From an uncultured Muribaculaceae bacterium (lineage in GTDB: Bacteria > Bacteroidota > Bacteroidia > Bacteroidales > Muribaculaceae), in assembly GCA_910587355.1 (NCBI GenBank), contig CAJUKF010000011.1:1-58825 (forward strand): a stretch of DNA of 58,825 nt, written 5' to 3'. The translations under genes were made by a program, and so were the position numbers. The notes under the pieces were generated by a model. The model saw only the letters and a list, made by a program, of their open reading frames with translations. It searched no databases and was not told the origin of the DNA. This document shows, one piece after another, positions 8,597-16,735 of this stretch. How positions within the stretch are numbered: position 1 is the first letter of the stretch; each line of letters starts with the position of its first letter.

Positions 8597-10462
8597 ATGG
8601 TACAACGCAAACTGAAAATCCGCGACCTTACGCTCCGCGACGGCCAGCAGTCACTCTTCGCCACCCGTCTGAGCCAGGCCGAAATCGACAAGCTCCTCCC
8701 CTATTACGAAAACGCAGGCTTCTACATCATGGAAGTATGGGGCGGCGCGGTGCCCGACTCCGTTATGCGCTATCTCGACGAATCCCCCTGGGACCGTCTG
8801 CGCATAATATCAAAATCCATGAAGGGCAAATCACTTCTGTCGGCACTTTCACGTGGCCGCAACCTCTTCGGCTATGTTCCTTACCCCGACTACGTACTCG
8901 AAGGATTTTATAAAGAGGCTATCAAAAACGGCCTCAATGTGATGCGTATTTTCGATGCGCTCAACGATATTGACAACGTAAAAGAATCTATCCGCCTCAT
9001 CAACTCCCTCGGTGGAATAGCCGACGGCGCTGTCTGCTACACGGTTGACCCCAAACCCGAGGCTCCCGCCGAGAAACCCGGTTTCTTCGGACGTCTCTTC
9101 GGCAAGAAAGCTCAGGAACCCGAGAAGATTTTCACCGACGAGTATTTCGTAAACAAAGCAAAAGAAATGGAGGCTCTGGGTGCGAAAATCATCACCCTCA
9201 AAGATATGGCCGGTCTCGTAAATCCTCTCCGTGCCGCCTCTATCATCTCCAAGCTCAAGGCCAACCTCGCGGTTCCCGTCGACTTCCACACCCACTGCAC
9301 CCCCGGCTACGGCCTCGCATCGGCCCTCATGGCCATTCTCAACGGCGTCGACATTCTCGACACCAACATCTGGTGGTTCGGCGGCGGCTCGGCAGCTCCT
9401 GCTATCGAGCTTATCTATATCTTCTGTAAGAAACTCGGCATCGAACTCGAAGCCAATATGGAAGCTGTCGGCGAAATCCGCACACGCCTCCGCGGCGCAC
9501 GCGAATCGCTCAAGGCTTACGACCTCGGCAAGATGCCGCGCGAGTTCGACCCGCTCAAAGACACACTTCCCGCAGAAATCGACGCCCTCTTCGACACAGC
9601 AATCGCAGCTGCGAAAAACGCCGACGAGGAAGCCCTTCTCGAAGCCTGCCACGCTATCGAGGCTTACTTTGAGTTCCCCAAGCCCAATGAAATCGTCAAG
9701 AACGCCGAAGTTCCCGGCGGCATGTACTCCAACATGGTGGCTCAGCTCAAGAGCCTTGGTGCAAGCGACCTCCTCGAGGATGCGATGAAGCTGATTCCCA
9801 TGGTCCGCCGCGACGCAGGTCTCGTGCCTCTCGTTACTCCTACCAGCCAGATTGTAGGCTCGCAGGCCGTAAGTGTGGCTCTCGACCGCAAGAAAGGCCA
9901 GCCCGACTACTCGAATCCCTCAAACCAGTTCATCAGCCTCGTCAAAGGTGAGTACGGCCACACTCCCGTACCCGTCGACCCCGCTTTCCGTGAGAAAATT
10001 ACCGGCAGCCCCGTCGAGAAACCTTACGACGTAAGCTCATACAAGAAACCGGCAAATCCCACCCTCCCTGAGTTCGGCAATGTGCCTCTTGCAAGCAACC
10101 GCGAAGAAGAACTCCTGCTTGAACTGCTTCCCACCGTTGCCAATACCTTCCTCCGCAAACGCCGCGAGCAAGAGTACAAAGCAAAGGCTCCTGAAGTAAA
10201 AGCAGAGGAAAAAGTTGAAGTCTCCGCTCCGGTAGAACCCGTTACAGGTCCCGCTCTCAACGCCCCAATGGGTGGACGCATCATCTCCGTCGATGTGAAA
10301 GCCGGCGACAAGGTCAAGAAAGGCCAGCTCCTTCTCGTTTACGAAGCAATGAAAATGGAAAACGATGTGACTGCCGAACGCGACGCTACTGTAAAACGCA
10401 TTCTTGTAGCACCAGGCGAAATCGTCGGAACCGATGCAGCCCTCATAGAATTCGAAGACTGA
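8597..10462 (+). CDS. Oxaloacetate decarboxylase alpha / pyruvate carboxylase subunit B-like protein
   Basis: The 621-residue protein has an HMGL-type carboxyltransferase TIM barrel followed by a biotin carrier domain. LRDGQQSLFATR (about 12-23), IMRIFDALND, LKDMAGLV and VDFHTHCTPGYG are barrel and metal-site motifs. YEAMKMEND (about 585-593) carries the biotinylated lysine. It transfers carboxyl between carboxybiotin and pyruvate/oxaloacetate. A charged insert (PEAPAEKPGFFGRLFGKK, about 157-174) interrupts the barrel, and an Ala/Glu/Lys/Pro linker precedes the biotin domain. No membrane beta or gamma subunit and no biotin carboxylase is adjacent, so partners must be elsewhere. The choice between decarboxylase and carboxylase is open. 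Confidence 0.88.
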   Translation: MVQRKLKIRDLTLRDGQQSLFATRLSQAEIDKLLPYYENAGFYIMEVWGGAVPDSVMRYLDESPWDRLRIISKSMKGKSLLSALSRGRNLFGYVPYPDYVLEGFYKEAIKNGLNVMRIFDALNDIDNVKESIRLINSLGGIADGAVCYTVDPKPEAPAEKPGFFGRLFGKKAQEPEKIFTDEYFVNKAKEMEALGAKIITLKDMAGLVNPLRAASIISKLKANLAVPVDFHTHCTPGYGLASALMAILNGVDILDTNIWWFGGGSAAPAIELIYIFCKKLGIELEANMEAVGEIRTRLRGARESLKAYDLGKMPREFDPLKDTLPAEIDALFDTAIAAAKNADEEALLEACHAIEAYFEFPKPNEIVKNAEVPGGMYSNMVAQLKSLGASDLLEDAMKLIPMVRRDAGLVPLVTPTSQIVGSQAVSVALDRKKGQPDYSNPSNQFISLVKGEYGHTPVPVDPAFREKITGSPVEKPYDVSSYKKPANPTLPEFGNVPLASNREEELLLELLPTVANTFLRKRREQEYKAKAPEVKAEEKVEVSAPVEPVTGPALNAPMGGRIISVDVKAGDKVKKGQLLLVYEAMKMENDVTAERDATVKRILVAPGEIVGTDAALIEFED

Positions 10463-10486
10463 TTATTCATTATCTGACTCTCATAC

Positions 10487-10519
10487 GGCTGGTTCCCCAC
10501 AAAGGAACCGACCATTTTT
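10487..10519 (+). terminator. Rho-independent terminator after the OadA-like gene
   Basis: GGTTCC (10491-10496), a 7-base loop and GGAACC (10504-10509), extended by weaker pairs, are followed by an ATTTTTA tract. Confidence 0.65.
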
Positions 10520-10569
10520 ATGTCGGCATAGTGTGAACAAATCGCATTATTCTGCGCTTGTATAGATAA

Positions 10570-12020
10570 ATGTCAAGAAAAATGCAGAATAATACAATAT
10601 ACAGCAGATTCTCTCAGTGGATGAAGTCGCAGCCCGATACGGTTGCCGTGACTGAAGACGGCCGCTCGACTACATACCGCGAACTCGACCGTATGGCAGA
10701 TGCCATTATGGCGAAATTCCAGACGGAACATTATGCCGCCGTCGGCATAGTAATGAGCCATAGTACGGAGATGATAGCCGCGATGCTGGCGGTGCTGAAA
10801 AGCGGAGCAGCCTATGTCCCGGCCGAACCTTCGTTGCCACAGGAACGCATAGACTACATGATGCGCACAGCCGGCGTAGATTTTGTCATCACTGATGGTT
10901 TCTGCCGCAATCATCCGTCCTCCGAACCGCTTTCCGACAAGTCTGTCCCCGACGGCGTGGCTTATATTCTCTACACCTCCGGTACTTCCGGACGGCCTAA
11001 AGGCGTTGTGGTCGAGAATCACAGTGTGGTGAATTATGCCGAAGCATTCGAAAACGAGTTTCATGTGGCTCCGGGCGATGTCATGCTCCAGTACTCAATC
11101 TGTTCGTTCGATATTTTGTCGAAGAGGTCTTTACCACGCTACTCAACGGTGCCGCTCTCGCCATTCCGTCGAAAGAAGTACACGACGGCACCCTCGCCGA
11201 CCTCATGGCATTCTGTGAGCGCCACGGTGTCACTGAAATCAGCGGTTTCCCGTATCTTCTCGCCGACATGGACCGCTATAATTGTTTCCCCTCCTGCCTG
11301 CGCCTTCTTATCAGCGGAGGCGATGTAATACGGGCTGCATATATAACATGGCTCAGGACTCAGAATTTTGTGATTTATAACACTTACGGCCCGAGCGAGA
11401 CAACTGTCTGCGCCACTTATTACCGCGTTGACAACGCCGAGCCGCTCGACGACGGCACATACCCTGTCGGTAAAGCAGTCAAAGGAGTAAGCGTAAAAAT
11501 ACTCGACAAAGACCTGAACGAAGTACCCGACGGCATGACAGGCGAAATATGTATTTTCGGCGAAGGCGTTTCACGCGGCTATCTCGGCAATCCGTCCGAG
11601 CAGAAAAATTTCGTAATCCTCGGTGACGGTACGCGTATGTACCGCAGCGGCGATTTAGGCTACCGACTTCCCGACGGAAACATAGCTTTTCTGCACCGCA
11701 AGGACAGGCAGGTGATGATTCTCGGCAAGCGTATCGAACCGGAAGAAGTGGAAAATGTGCTCAACGAATCACCCTGCGTCGAACGGGGCGTTGTCCGTGC
11801 GTTCACCGATGAACACGGACTTGCATATCTCACGGCATATTTTGTACCTTCGCACAAAAATTGTCAAATCAGCCGCATAAAGAGGTTTCTCCACTCGCGT
11901 CTCGCCGATTTCATGGTGCCTGAGTTTTTTGTGAAAATGGACGAAATACCGCTTACGCGACGCGGAAAAGTCAACGACAGTGCATTGCCCGTTGTAATGA
12001 AAGAAGGAACTGAAGAATGA
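10570..12020 (+). pseudogene. NRPS-type amino-acid adenylation enzyme, one-base frameshift
   Basis: Two frames together make one stand-alone adenylation domain of about 483 residues. The first part (from 10570) has YILYTSGTSGRPKGV (A3, ATP loop) and ends in frame at SICSFDI. The second part continues EEVFTTLLNGAALAIPSKEV and has NTYGPSETTV (A5), YRSGDLGYRLPDG (A7), RKDRQVMILGKRIEPEEVE (A8) and PLTRRGKVN with the catalytic Lys (A10). The break is at the T run 11114-11117: a fifth T would restore DIFVEE. All core motifs are otherwise intact, so the lesion is recent, a sequencing error, or a slippage switch. The enzyme would activate an amino acid or similar acid as its adenylate. No carrier-protein domain is fused. 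The GNAT gene overlaps its stop by 4 bases. Confidence 0.8.
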
Positions 12021-12487
12021 ATAATGTCACTTTCCGTCAGGTAATTGTCATCCCCACCCTGCTGCACTGGCGCAAGGAAGTGATTGAAAATGTGTTCGGT
12101 ATCATCCCCTCAAAAGCACTCCTTGCAGCCAACCGCCGCTACTATCAGCAGCATATCGCCGACGGGTCGCATATTGCTATTGTGGCCGTTGTAGGAAGTC
12201 TGGACGTGGGATGCGGCGCTATATGCCTGTCCGAAGAGCTGCCTTCGCCCGATAACCCGTCGGGCCGATGCGCTTATCTGATGAATATTTATGTACGCGC
12301 TGAGCATCGCGGCCACGGCATCGGCCATGCTATTGTGCGCTGGCTCGTGACGAAAGCGCGTGAACTCGGTTGCGACAAAATATATCTTGAAACGACCGAC
12401 GGCGCTCGCTCGCTGTATAAAAGTATCGGATTCGAGGAATTACATGGAATCATGAAGTATGCAGACATTCAGAATCGAGAATCTTAA
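12017..12487 (+). CDS. GNAT family N-acetyltransferase
   Basis: This 156-residue single-domain acetyltransferase has the acetyl-CoA pyrophosphate loop RAEHRGHGIGHAIV (about 95-108). IYLETTDGARSLYKSIGFEEL (about 124-144) is typical of motif B. The preceding block SPDNPSGRCAYLMNIYV is conserved among small GNATs of gut bacteria. It starts with ATGA overlapping the adenylation gene and overlaps the esterase gene by 29 bases, so the three are translationally coupled. The acceptor is unknown. By context it could acylate or release the product of the adenylation enzyme. Confidence 0.85.
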   Translation: MNNVTFRQVIVIPTLLHWRKEVIENVFGIIPSKALLAANRRYYQQHIADGSHIAIVAVVGSLDVGCGAICLSEELPSPDNPSGRCAYLMNIYVRAEHRGHGIGHAIVRWLVTKARELGCDKIYLETTDGARSLYKSIGFEELHGIMKYADIQNRES

Positions 12488-13142
12488 CATCAAGACTGTC
12501 AGGCAATCGGCCGACAGAATCTGTTATCTGCTCTATCCGCTCGAAAGCCTCGGTGAGTGGATAGAGGAAGCCGCACGGAAGTTTGGCGTGACAATCGCAG
12601 TAATATCAGGCATGGACTGGGACGATGACCTTACACCATGGCCCGCAAAAGGCCAGCCGCCGGGCTGCCCCGACTTCAAAGGCTACGGTCCGGAATTCCT
12701 TTCTATGCTCAAAACCAAGGTCATGCCCGAAACAGAACGGCGCCTGGACATATCGGAAGACGCCGAACGCACTCTTACGGGCGTCTCACTTTCAGGCCTC
12801 TTCACGCTATGGCAGTGGATGACCGACGATACTTTTCACAATATCATCAGTCTCTCAGGCTCATTCTGGTACGACGGCTTTGTGGAATGGCTCACGTCGC
12901 TGCCCGTGCCGAAAAAGACCGGAAAGGCTTATTTTCTGCTCGGAAACCTGGAGGCAAAAACCAATGTGAAAGCTTTTCAGCCCGTACAGACCGACACCGT
13001 GCAGATTGTCGGATATCTGCACAAAAACGGCATAAATGATTGCTTTGAACTCGTGCCAGGCAATCACTATCAGTACGGCGAACAGCGACTCGACCGTGCC
13101 TTCATATGGATGTTCGGCTGCGCGTCCAGAACCGGGAATTAG
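12459..13142 (+). CDS. Esterase-like alpha/beta-hydrolase
   Basis: This 227-residue protein carries the nucleophile elbow TGVSLSGLF (about 108-116) and a GNHYQYG segment near the C-terminus that likely supplies the catalytic His, as in Fes/IroE-type and esterase-D-like hydrolases. The acid may be the Asp/Glu near YFLLGNLEAK. No signal peptide is seen, so it acts in the cytosol. It overlaps the upstream GNAT gene and converges with the threonine aldolase gene by 4 bases. Within this cluster it could hydrolyse a thioester or ester of the activated acid, but this is inference. Confidence 0.7.
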   Translation: MQTFRIENLNIKTVRQSADRICYLLYPLESLGEWIEEAARKFGVTIAVISGMDWDDDLTPWPAKGQPPGCPDFKGYGPEFLSMLKTKVMPETERRLDISEDAERTLTGVSLSGLFTLWQWMTDDTFHNIISLSGSFWYDGFVEWLTSLPVPKKTGKAYFLLGNLEAKTNVKAFQPVQTDTVQIVGYLHKNGINDCFELVPGNHYQYGEQRLDRAFIWMFGCASRTGN

Positions 13143-14167
13143 AGCAGACAGAGAAATTTATTGATATCCTCTTCCGTTGTGCCCCAGTCTGTCACGAAGC
13201 GTACCGGCGTATGAGTAGCCTGTCGTGCGCCCCATAGTTCGAAGGAGGCCCGAGGAAGAAGCCGGTCGATGACTTCATTCGGCAACACAAAGAATTGCTG
13301 GTTTGTAGGAGAATCCATAAACAGCTCGAATCCTCGCTCAGTCATTCCTTTTTTAAGAGCCATGGCAGTGTCGACGCCGTTTCGTCCTATCCGGGAATAA
13401 AGGTCGTTCTCGAATAGGGCGGCAAACTGCACCCCGAGCAGACGTCCCTTTGCCATAAGGGCGCCGTGTGCCTTGATATGGGATACGATATGACGCAGCC
13501 ATTCGGGATGCCGGGTCACAACAGCCTCACCGAAGAGAGTGCCGCATTTGGTGCCTCCTATGTAAAATATGTCGGCGAGGGCGGCTATATCTTTCAGCGT
13601 CACGTCGGCGGATGACACAAGACCGTAGGCAAGACGCGCTCCGTCGATAAACAGCGGCGTATTCCACTTGTCGCAGACTTCTCTTATTGCCGTCAGTTCC
13701 GCTTTTGTATATATTGTGCCGACCTCGGTAGGGAATGTGATGTACACCACTCCGGGACGAACCATATGTTTCCATGTCTCATCGCCGTAGAATGACGTAA
13801 ACCACTCATTGAGCTCTCCGGCATCCATTTTTCCCTCATGCGAAGGCAGTGTGATTACTTTATGACCCGAAGCCTCAACTGCTCCCGATTCGTGCACGTT
13901 GATATGTCCCGTTTCAACGCATATCACACCGTCGTACCGTCCGGCGACAAGGTCTATCACCGTGGCATTGGTCTGTGTGCCGCCTACAAGAAATACAACG
14001 TCGCCACGGCCGTCTTCAAGACCGCAGGCCTTGAGAACAAGCTTTTTGGCGCGCGACGTATACTCGTCGCTCCCGTAACCGGGAGTCTGTTCCATATTTG
14101 TCTGAACGAGACGGGAAAGCACTTCGGGATGACAACCCCGCATATAATCACTGTCGAAATGTAACAT
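13139..14167 (-). CDS. Low-specificity L-threonine aldolase
   Basis: This PLP enzyme (342 residues) of the beta-eliminating lyase fold splits L-threonine or allo-threonine into glycine and acetaldehyde. Visible are HFDSDYMRGCHPEV at the N-terminus, GGTQTNATVI (about 62-71, cofactor phosphate), HINVHESGA (about 89), FIDGARLAYGL (about 174-184, PLP-binding Asp) and GGTKCGTLFGEA (about 206-217, Schiff-base Lys). The start follows an AT-rich leader and no promoter was assigned. It is a monocistronic unit opposing the esterase gene. Confidence 0.92.
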   Translation of the reverse strand: MLHFDSDYMRGCHPEVLSRLVQTNMEQTPGYGSDEYTSRAKKLVLKACGLEDGRGDVVFLVGGTQTNATVIDLVAGRYDGVICVETGHINVHESGAVEASGHKVITLPSHEGKMDAGELNEWFTSFYGDETWKHMVRPGVVYITFPTEVGTIYTKAELTAIREVCDKWNTPLFIDGARLAYGLVSSADVTLKDIAALADIFYIGGTKCGTLFGEAVVTRHPEWLRHIVSHIKAHGALMAKGRLLGVQFAALFENDLYSRIGRNGVDTAMALKKGMTERGFELFMDSPTNQQFFVLPNEVIDRLLPRASFELWGARQATHTPVRFVTDWGTTEEDINKFLCLL

Positions 14168-14201
14168 ATCCTTTTATCTTGAAATTGTATATCAGTAATT
14201 T

Positions 14202-14984
14202 TCACCAGAGCAGACGGAACAGACGCTCGGGGCGGTTTGTGGTAATAAAATCCGCACCATGGCTTATGCACCACTGCATGTCGACTTCATCATCCACTGT
14301 CCAGACGTTGGTTTTAAGACCAAGTTCATGAGCCTCTGTCAGCCACTCGGGATGTAATTTGACCACACCGATATTATAGTCAAATCCGGCAGCTCCGGCA
14401 GCCTTAAGTTCCGCAGGTGTCATATCGCCGGTCAAATAATAAACCGGAGTACCGGAAGGTGCGTATTTGATGAGATTCAACAGCCCTTCGCGTGAAAAAG
14501 TTATATACTCCACGCGGTGCGACAATCCGTATTCCTTCATCATTCTCACGGCCTCGCGAATCAGTTTCTCTTCTTTCTTTTTGTCCTTGTGCGACTTCAC
14601 TTCGCAAATCAGACGTGTTGAGGTGCCGGTGACAGCCTGCAGAAAACTATCGAGACGAGGCAGCGTCTCTCCGTTGTCGAGCTTCACGGCAACGACATCG
14701 GCTGAAGGCGACTCTTCCATGACAACTCCCTTGAACGAGGCATCGTGATTCACTACCGGCACATCGTCGCCTGTCATCCATATGTCAAATTCAGAGCCGT
14801 AGCAGTTGATTGAATCGGCCTTTACGAACGAGCGTATGCTGTTCTGTGCCGCTCCCTCAGCAGTCCAGTGACCGCGATGGGCAATCACTTTAGTCATACC
14901 CTGCGCACCGGCAGATTGGGTAGCGCACAATGTCAGTGCTGCCTGAAACAGTACGGTATAGAAGAAACGGCTGAAAACATGCAT
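14202..14984 (-). CDS. Exported glycerophosphodiester phosphodiesterase
   Basis: The enzyme hydrolyses glycerophosphodiesters to sn-glycerol-3-phosphate and an alcohol. Using the ATG at 14984 gives 260 residues with a clean signal peptide (MHVFSRFFYTVLFQAALTLCATQSAGAQG). The in-frame upstream Met would bury it. The GDPD barrel shows KVIAHRGHW (about 32-40, catalytic His), AQNSIRSF, YGSEFDIWMTGDDVPVVNHDASF (about 61-83, metal Glu/Asp and second His), RLICEVKSH and LGLKTNVWTVDD near the end. It probably acts in the periplasm on deacylated phospholipids. It lies 34 bases upstream of the threonine aldolase gene on the same strand. Confidence 0.9.
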   Translation of the reverse strand: MHVFSRFFYTVLFQAALTLCATQSAGAQGMTKVIAHRGHWTAEGAAQNSIRSFVKADSINCYGSEFDIWMTGDDVPVVNHDASFKGVVMEESPSADVVAVKLDNGETLPRLDSFLQAVTGTSTRLICEVKSHKDKKKEEKLIREAVRMMKEYGLSHRVEYITFSREGLLNLIKYAPSGTPVYYLTGDMTPAELKAAGAAGFDYNIGVVKLHPEWLTEAHELGLKTNVWTVDDEVDMQWCISHGADFITTNRPERLFRLLW

Positions 14985-15175
14985 ATTGCTTGGAATATTA
15001 AAGATTCTTGTGAATACTTTAGATTGTCTTTGCAAAATTACGAAATATATTCTGAAAGTTCATTAGTTTTAGGTATTGCACACACCGCTGACTGACATTA
15101 ATTTTGCATCAGAAAAACACAAGACAGGTTTATTTTTCAGATTAATCACATAAGTAGTTATATAAGCCAAGGTGA

Positions 15176-15199
15176 GGCGGAGTTGTGAAAACTCCGCCA
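15176..15199. other. Perfect hairpin in the gap before the ZIP gene
   Basis: GGCGGAGTT and AACTCCGCC form a 9-bp stem around a 5-base loop. Neither side has a proper T tract. The surrounding sequence, read on the minus strand, encodes a short peptide that looks like a decayed element end. The rest of the gap between 14985 and 15281 shows no gene. Confidence 0.35.
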
Positions 15200-15281
15200 T
15201 TGCTGCTTCTGTCACCTTTCTGAATCCAAAATCTGCTGCAAACTTTTTTACACGGACAAGCATTTTATAAATACTTAAATT

Positions 15282-16058
15282 ATGACAGTATTCGAGCAAC
15301 TCCTGATATGTGCCGGCGGTCTTGGACTGGCTTCGCTTGCCGGTTCACTGGCCGGCATGATTGTGCGGCGCATACCCCACAAGTGGAACGATATTTTTCT
15401 CGGATTCTGTGCCGGGATGATGCTTACTGCAGCTCTGGTGTGCCTGATAGTGCCATCTGTCGATATGGCCGGAAAAAACGGCTGGTGGCAGCCTGTGACC
15501 GGAGTAGTGCTCGGCGTGGCTCTTATAGCCGTACTCGACAGAATCACTCCGCATCTTCACCATATAGCCGGCCTGGAAGGCAACGAGACCGAAGAAGTTC
15601 ATACGGCATCGACAAAGTCTATCAACCGCGTACTCCTCTTCGTCATCGCCATTGCAATCCACAAATTCCCCGAGGGTCTTGCCGCCGGTGTGGTATTCGA
15701 CGGGGAGGACATGACCAACGCCTATACAGTGGCTATCACAATCGCCATTCAGAATATACCGGAAGGCATGGTCGTGGTCACGCCTCTCATCATGATAGGT
15801 GTGAGCATGTGGCGTGTCATAGGTGTATCTATGTCTGTAGCCTTGCTTGAGGTTGCCGGCGTTGTGGCAGGATACTTCCTCGGAGATGTTTCGGCATCCC
15901 TGCTGCCGGCCCTAACCGCACTTGCCGGAGGTGCCATGCTATACGTCATAAGCGACGAGATGATTCCTGAAACACACAGCCACGGATTCGAGAAACACGC
16001 CACTTACGCCCTGGTTGCCGGAGTCATGACCATGCTCTACATACAGATGTTCGTCTGA
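15282..16058 (+). CDS. ZIP family metal transporter
   Basis: This 258-residue inner-membrane protein has about eight hydrophobic segments and the ZIP signatures IHKFPEGLAAGVVFDG (about 125-140) and IAIQNIPEGMVVVTPL (about 152-167). Their His/Asn/Pro/Glu residues form the metal path. A short His-containing loop (PHLHHIAGL) lies between helices 3 and 4. It resembles ZupT-like importers of zinc and other divalent metals into the cytosol. It stands alone, and the haem operon begins about 190 bases downstream. Confidence 0.92.
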   Translation: MTVFEQLLICAGGLGLASLAGSLAGMIVRRIPHKWNDIFLGFCAGMMLTAALVCLIVPSVDMAGKNGWWQPVTGVVLGVALIAVLDRITPHLHHIAGLEGNETEEVHTASTKSINRVLLFVIAIAIHKFPEGLAAGVVFDGEDMTNAYTVAITIAIQNIPEGMVVVTPLIMIGVSMWRVIGVSMSVALLEVAGVVAGYFLGDVSASLLPALTALAGGAMLYVISDEMIPETHSHGFEKHATYALVAGVMTMLYIQMFV

Positions 16059-16204
16059 CATCATGATTGGGTATCTGACCTAAAAAATAACCAAAATCAG
16101 GAGCAGACCATTGTCGTTTATGGTTAAGCCGTAACTATTTGAGGGTATATTTCATCGTGATTTTTGGCTTTCTTTGAGTATTGCTCCACGTATTGGTTTC
16201 GCTG

Positions 16205-16212
16205 TAATTTTG
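16205..16212 (+). promoter_or_regulatory. -7 box of the haem-utilisation operon
   Basis: TAATTTTG matches the -7 consensus 37 bases before the lipoprotein ATG, with a weak ATTG 21 bases further upstream. No recognisable Fur box was seen in 16059-16248. Confidence 0.55.
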
Positions 16213-16248
16213 CATCAGAAATCACAGCATAAAACCATTCATTATCTC

Positions 16249-16728
16249 ATGAAACCAATCAAATTCCTTTTCGCAACCATGATTGCGCTACTCGCGCTTG
16301 TTACACTTCCCTCCTGCAGCGACGACAATAACGAAGACGAACCTGCCGTACCCGCGGCAAAAGCCATTGCAGGCACATACGCTGGCGATATGGAATGCTC
16401 TGTAATGGGCAGCGCATCAACATTCGAAAATCTTTCCTTCTCCCTCTCCGCCACCGACGACGCTACCGTCGCTGTCACACTTCCCGCTTTCGGCGAAGCT
16501 CCAATGGCAATGCCTTCAATCACTATTACCGGCGTGAAAGTCACTGAAGCGAACGGTATAAGCACGCTCGCCACCACCCAGTGCACCGGCACTACAGACT
16601 CCGGCAAGAGCTACACATGCACGCTCTCAGGCGATGTAAACGGCAACACTCTCAATATCAAATTCAATCTCCAGTACGGAGCAATGCCCATGCCGATGAT
16701 TTGCTCATCTGCCGCAACAAAACAATAA
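16249..16728 (+). CDS. Calycin-like lipoprotein of the haem operon
   Basis: Starting at 16249 gives 159 residues with signal peptide and lipobox TLPSCS (Cys at about 22). An in-frame start 25 codons earlier would destroy the signal. After an acidic spacer the mature part is a compact beta-rich domain (AIAGTYAGDMECSVMG, then alternating strands) like the calycin-like lipoproteins found before HmuR-type receptors. By position it takes the place that HmuY haemophore holds in Porphyromonas, but there is no clear similarity to HmuY. Role in porphyrin capture at the cell surface is inferred. The receptor gene starts 7 bases downstream. Confidence 0.7.
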   Translation: MKPIKFLFATMIALLALVTLPSCSDDNNEDEPAVPAAKAIAGTYAGDMECSVMGSASTFENLSFSLSATDDATVAVTLPAFGEAPMAMPSITITGVKVTEANGISTLATTQCTGTTDSGKSYTCTLSGDVNGNTLNIKFNLQYGAMPMPMICSSAATKQ

Positions 16729-16735
16729 AACCGGT

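Noticed and set aside
8849..9652. Minus-strand open frame of 267 codons
   Set aside because: It is antisense to the OadA-like gene; its composition mirrors the codons of the real gene and no motif is present.
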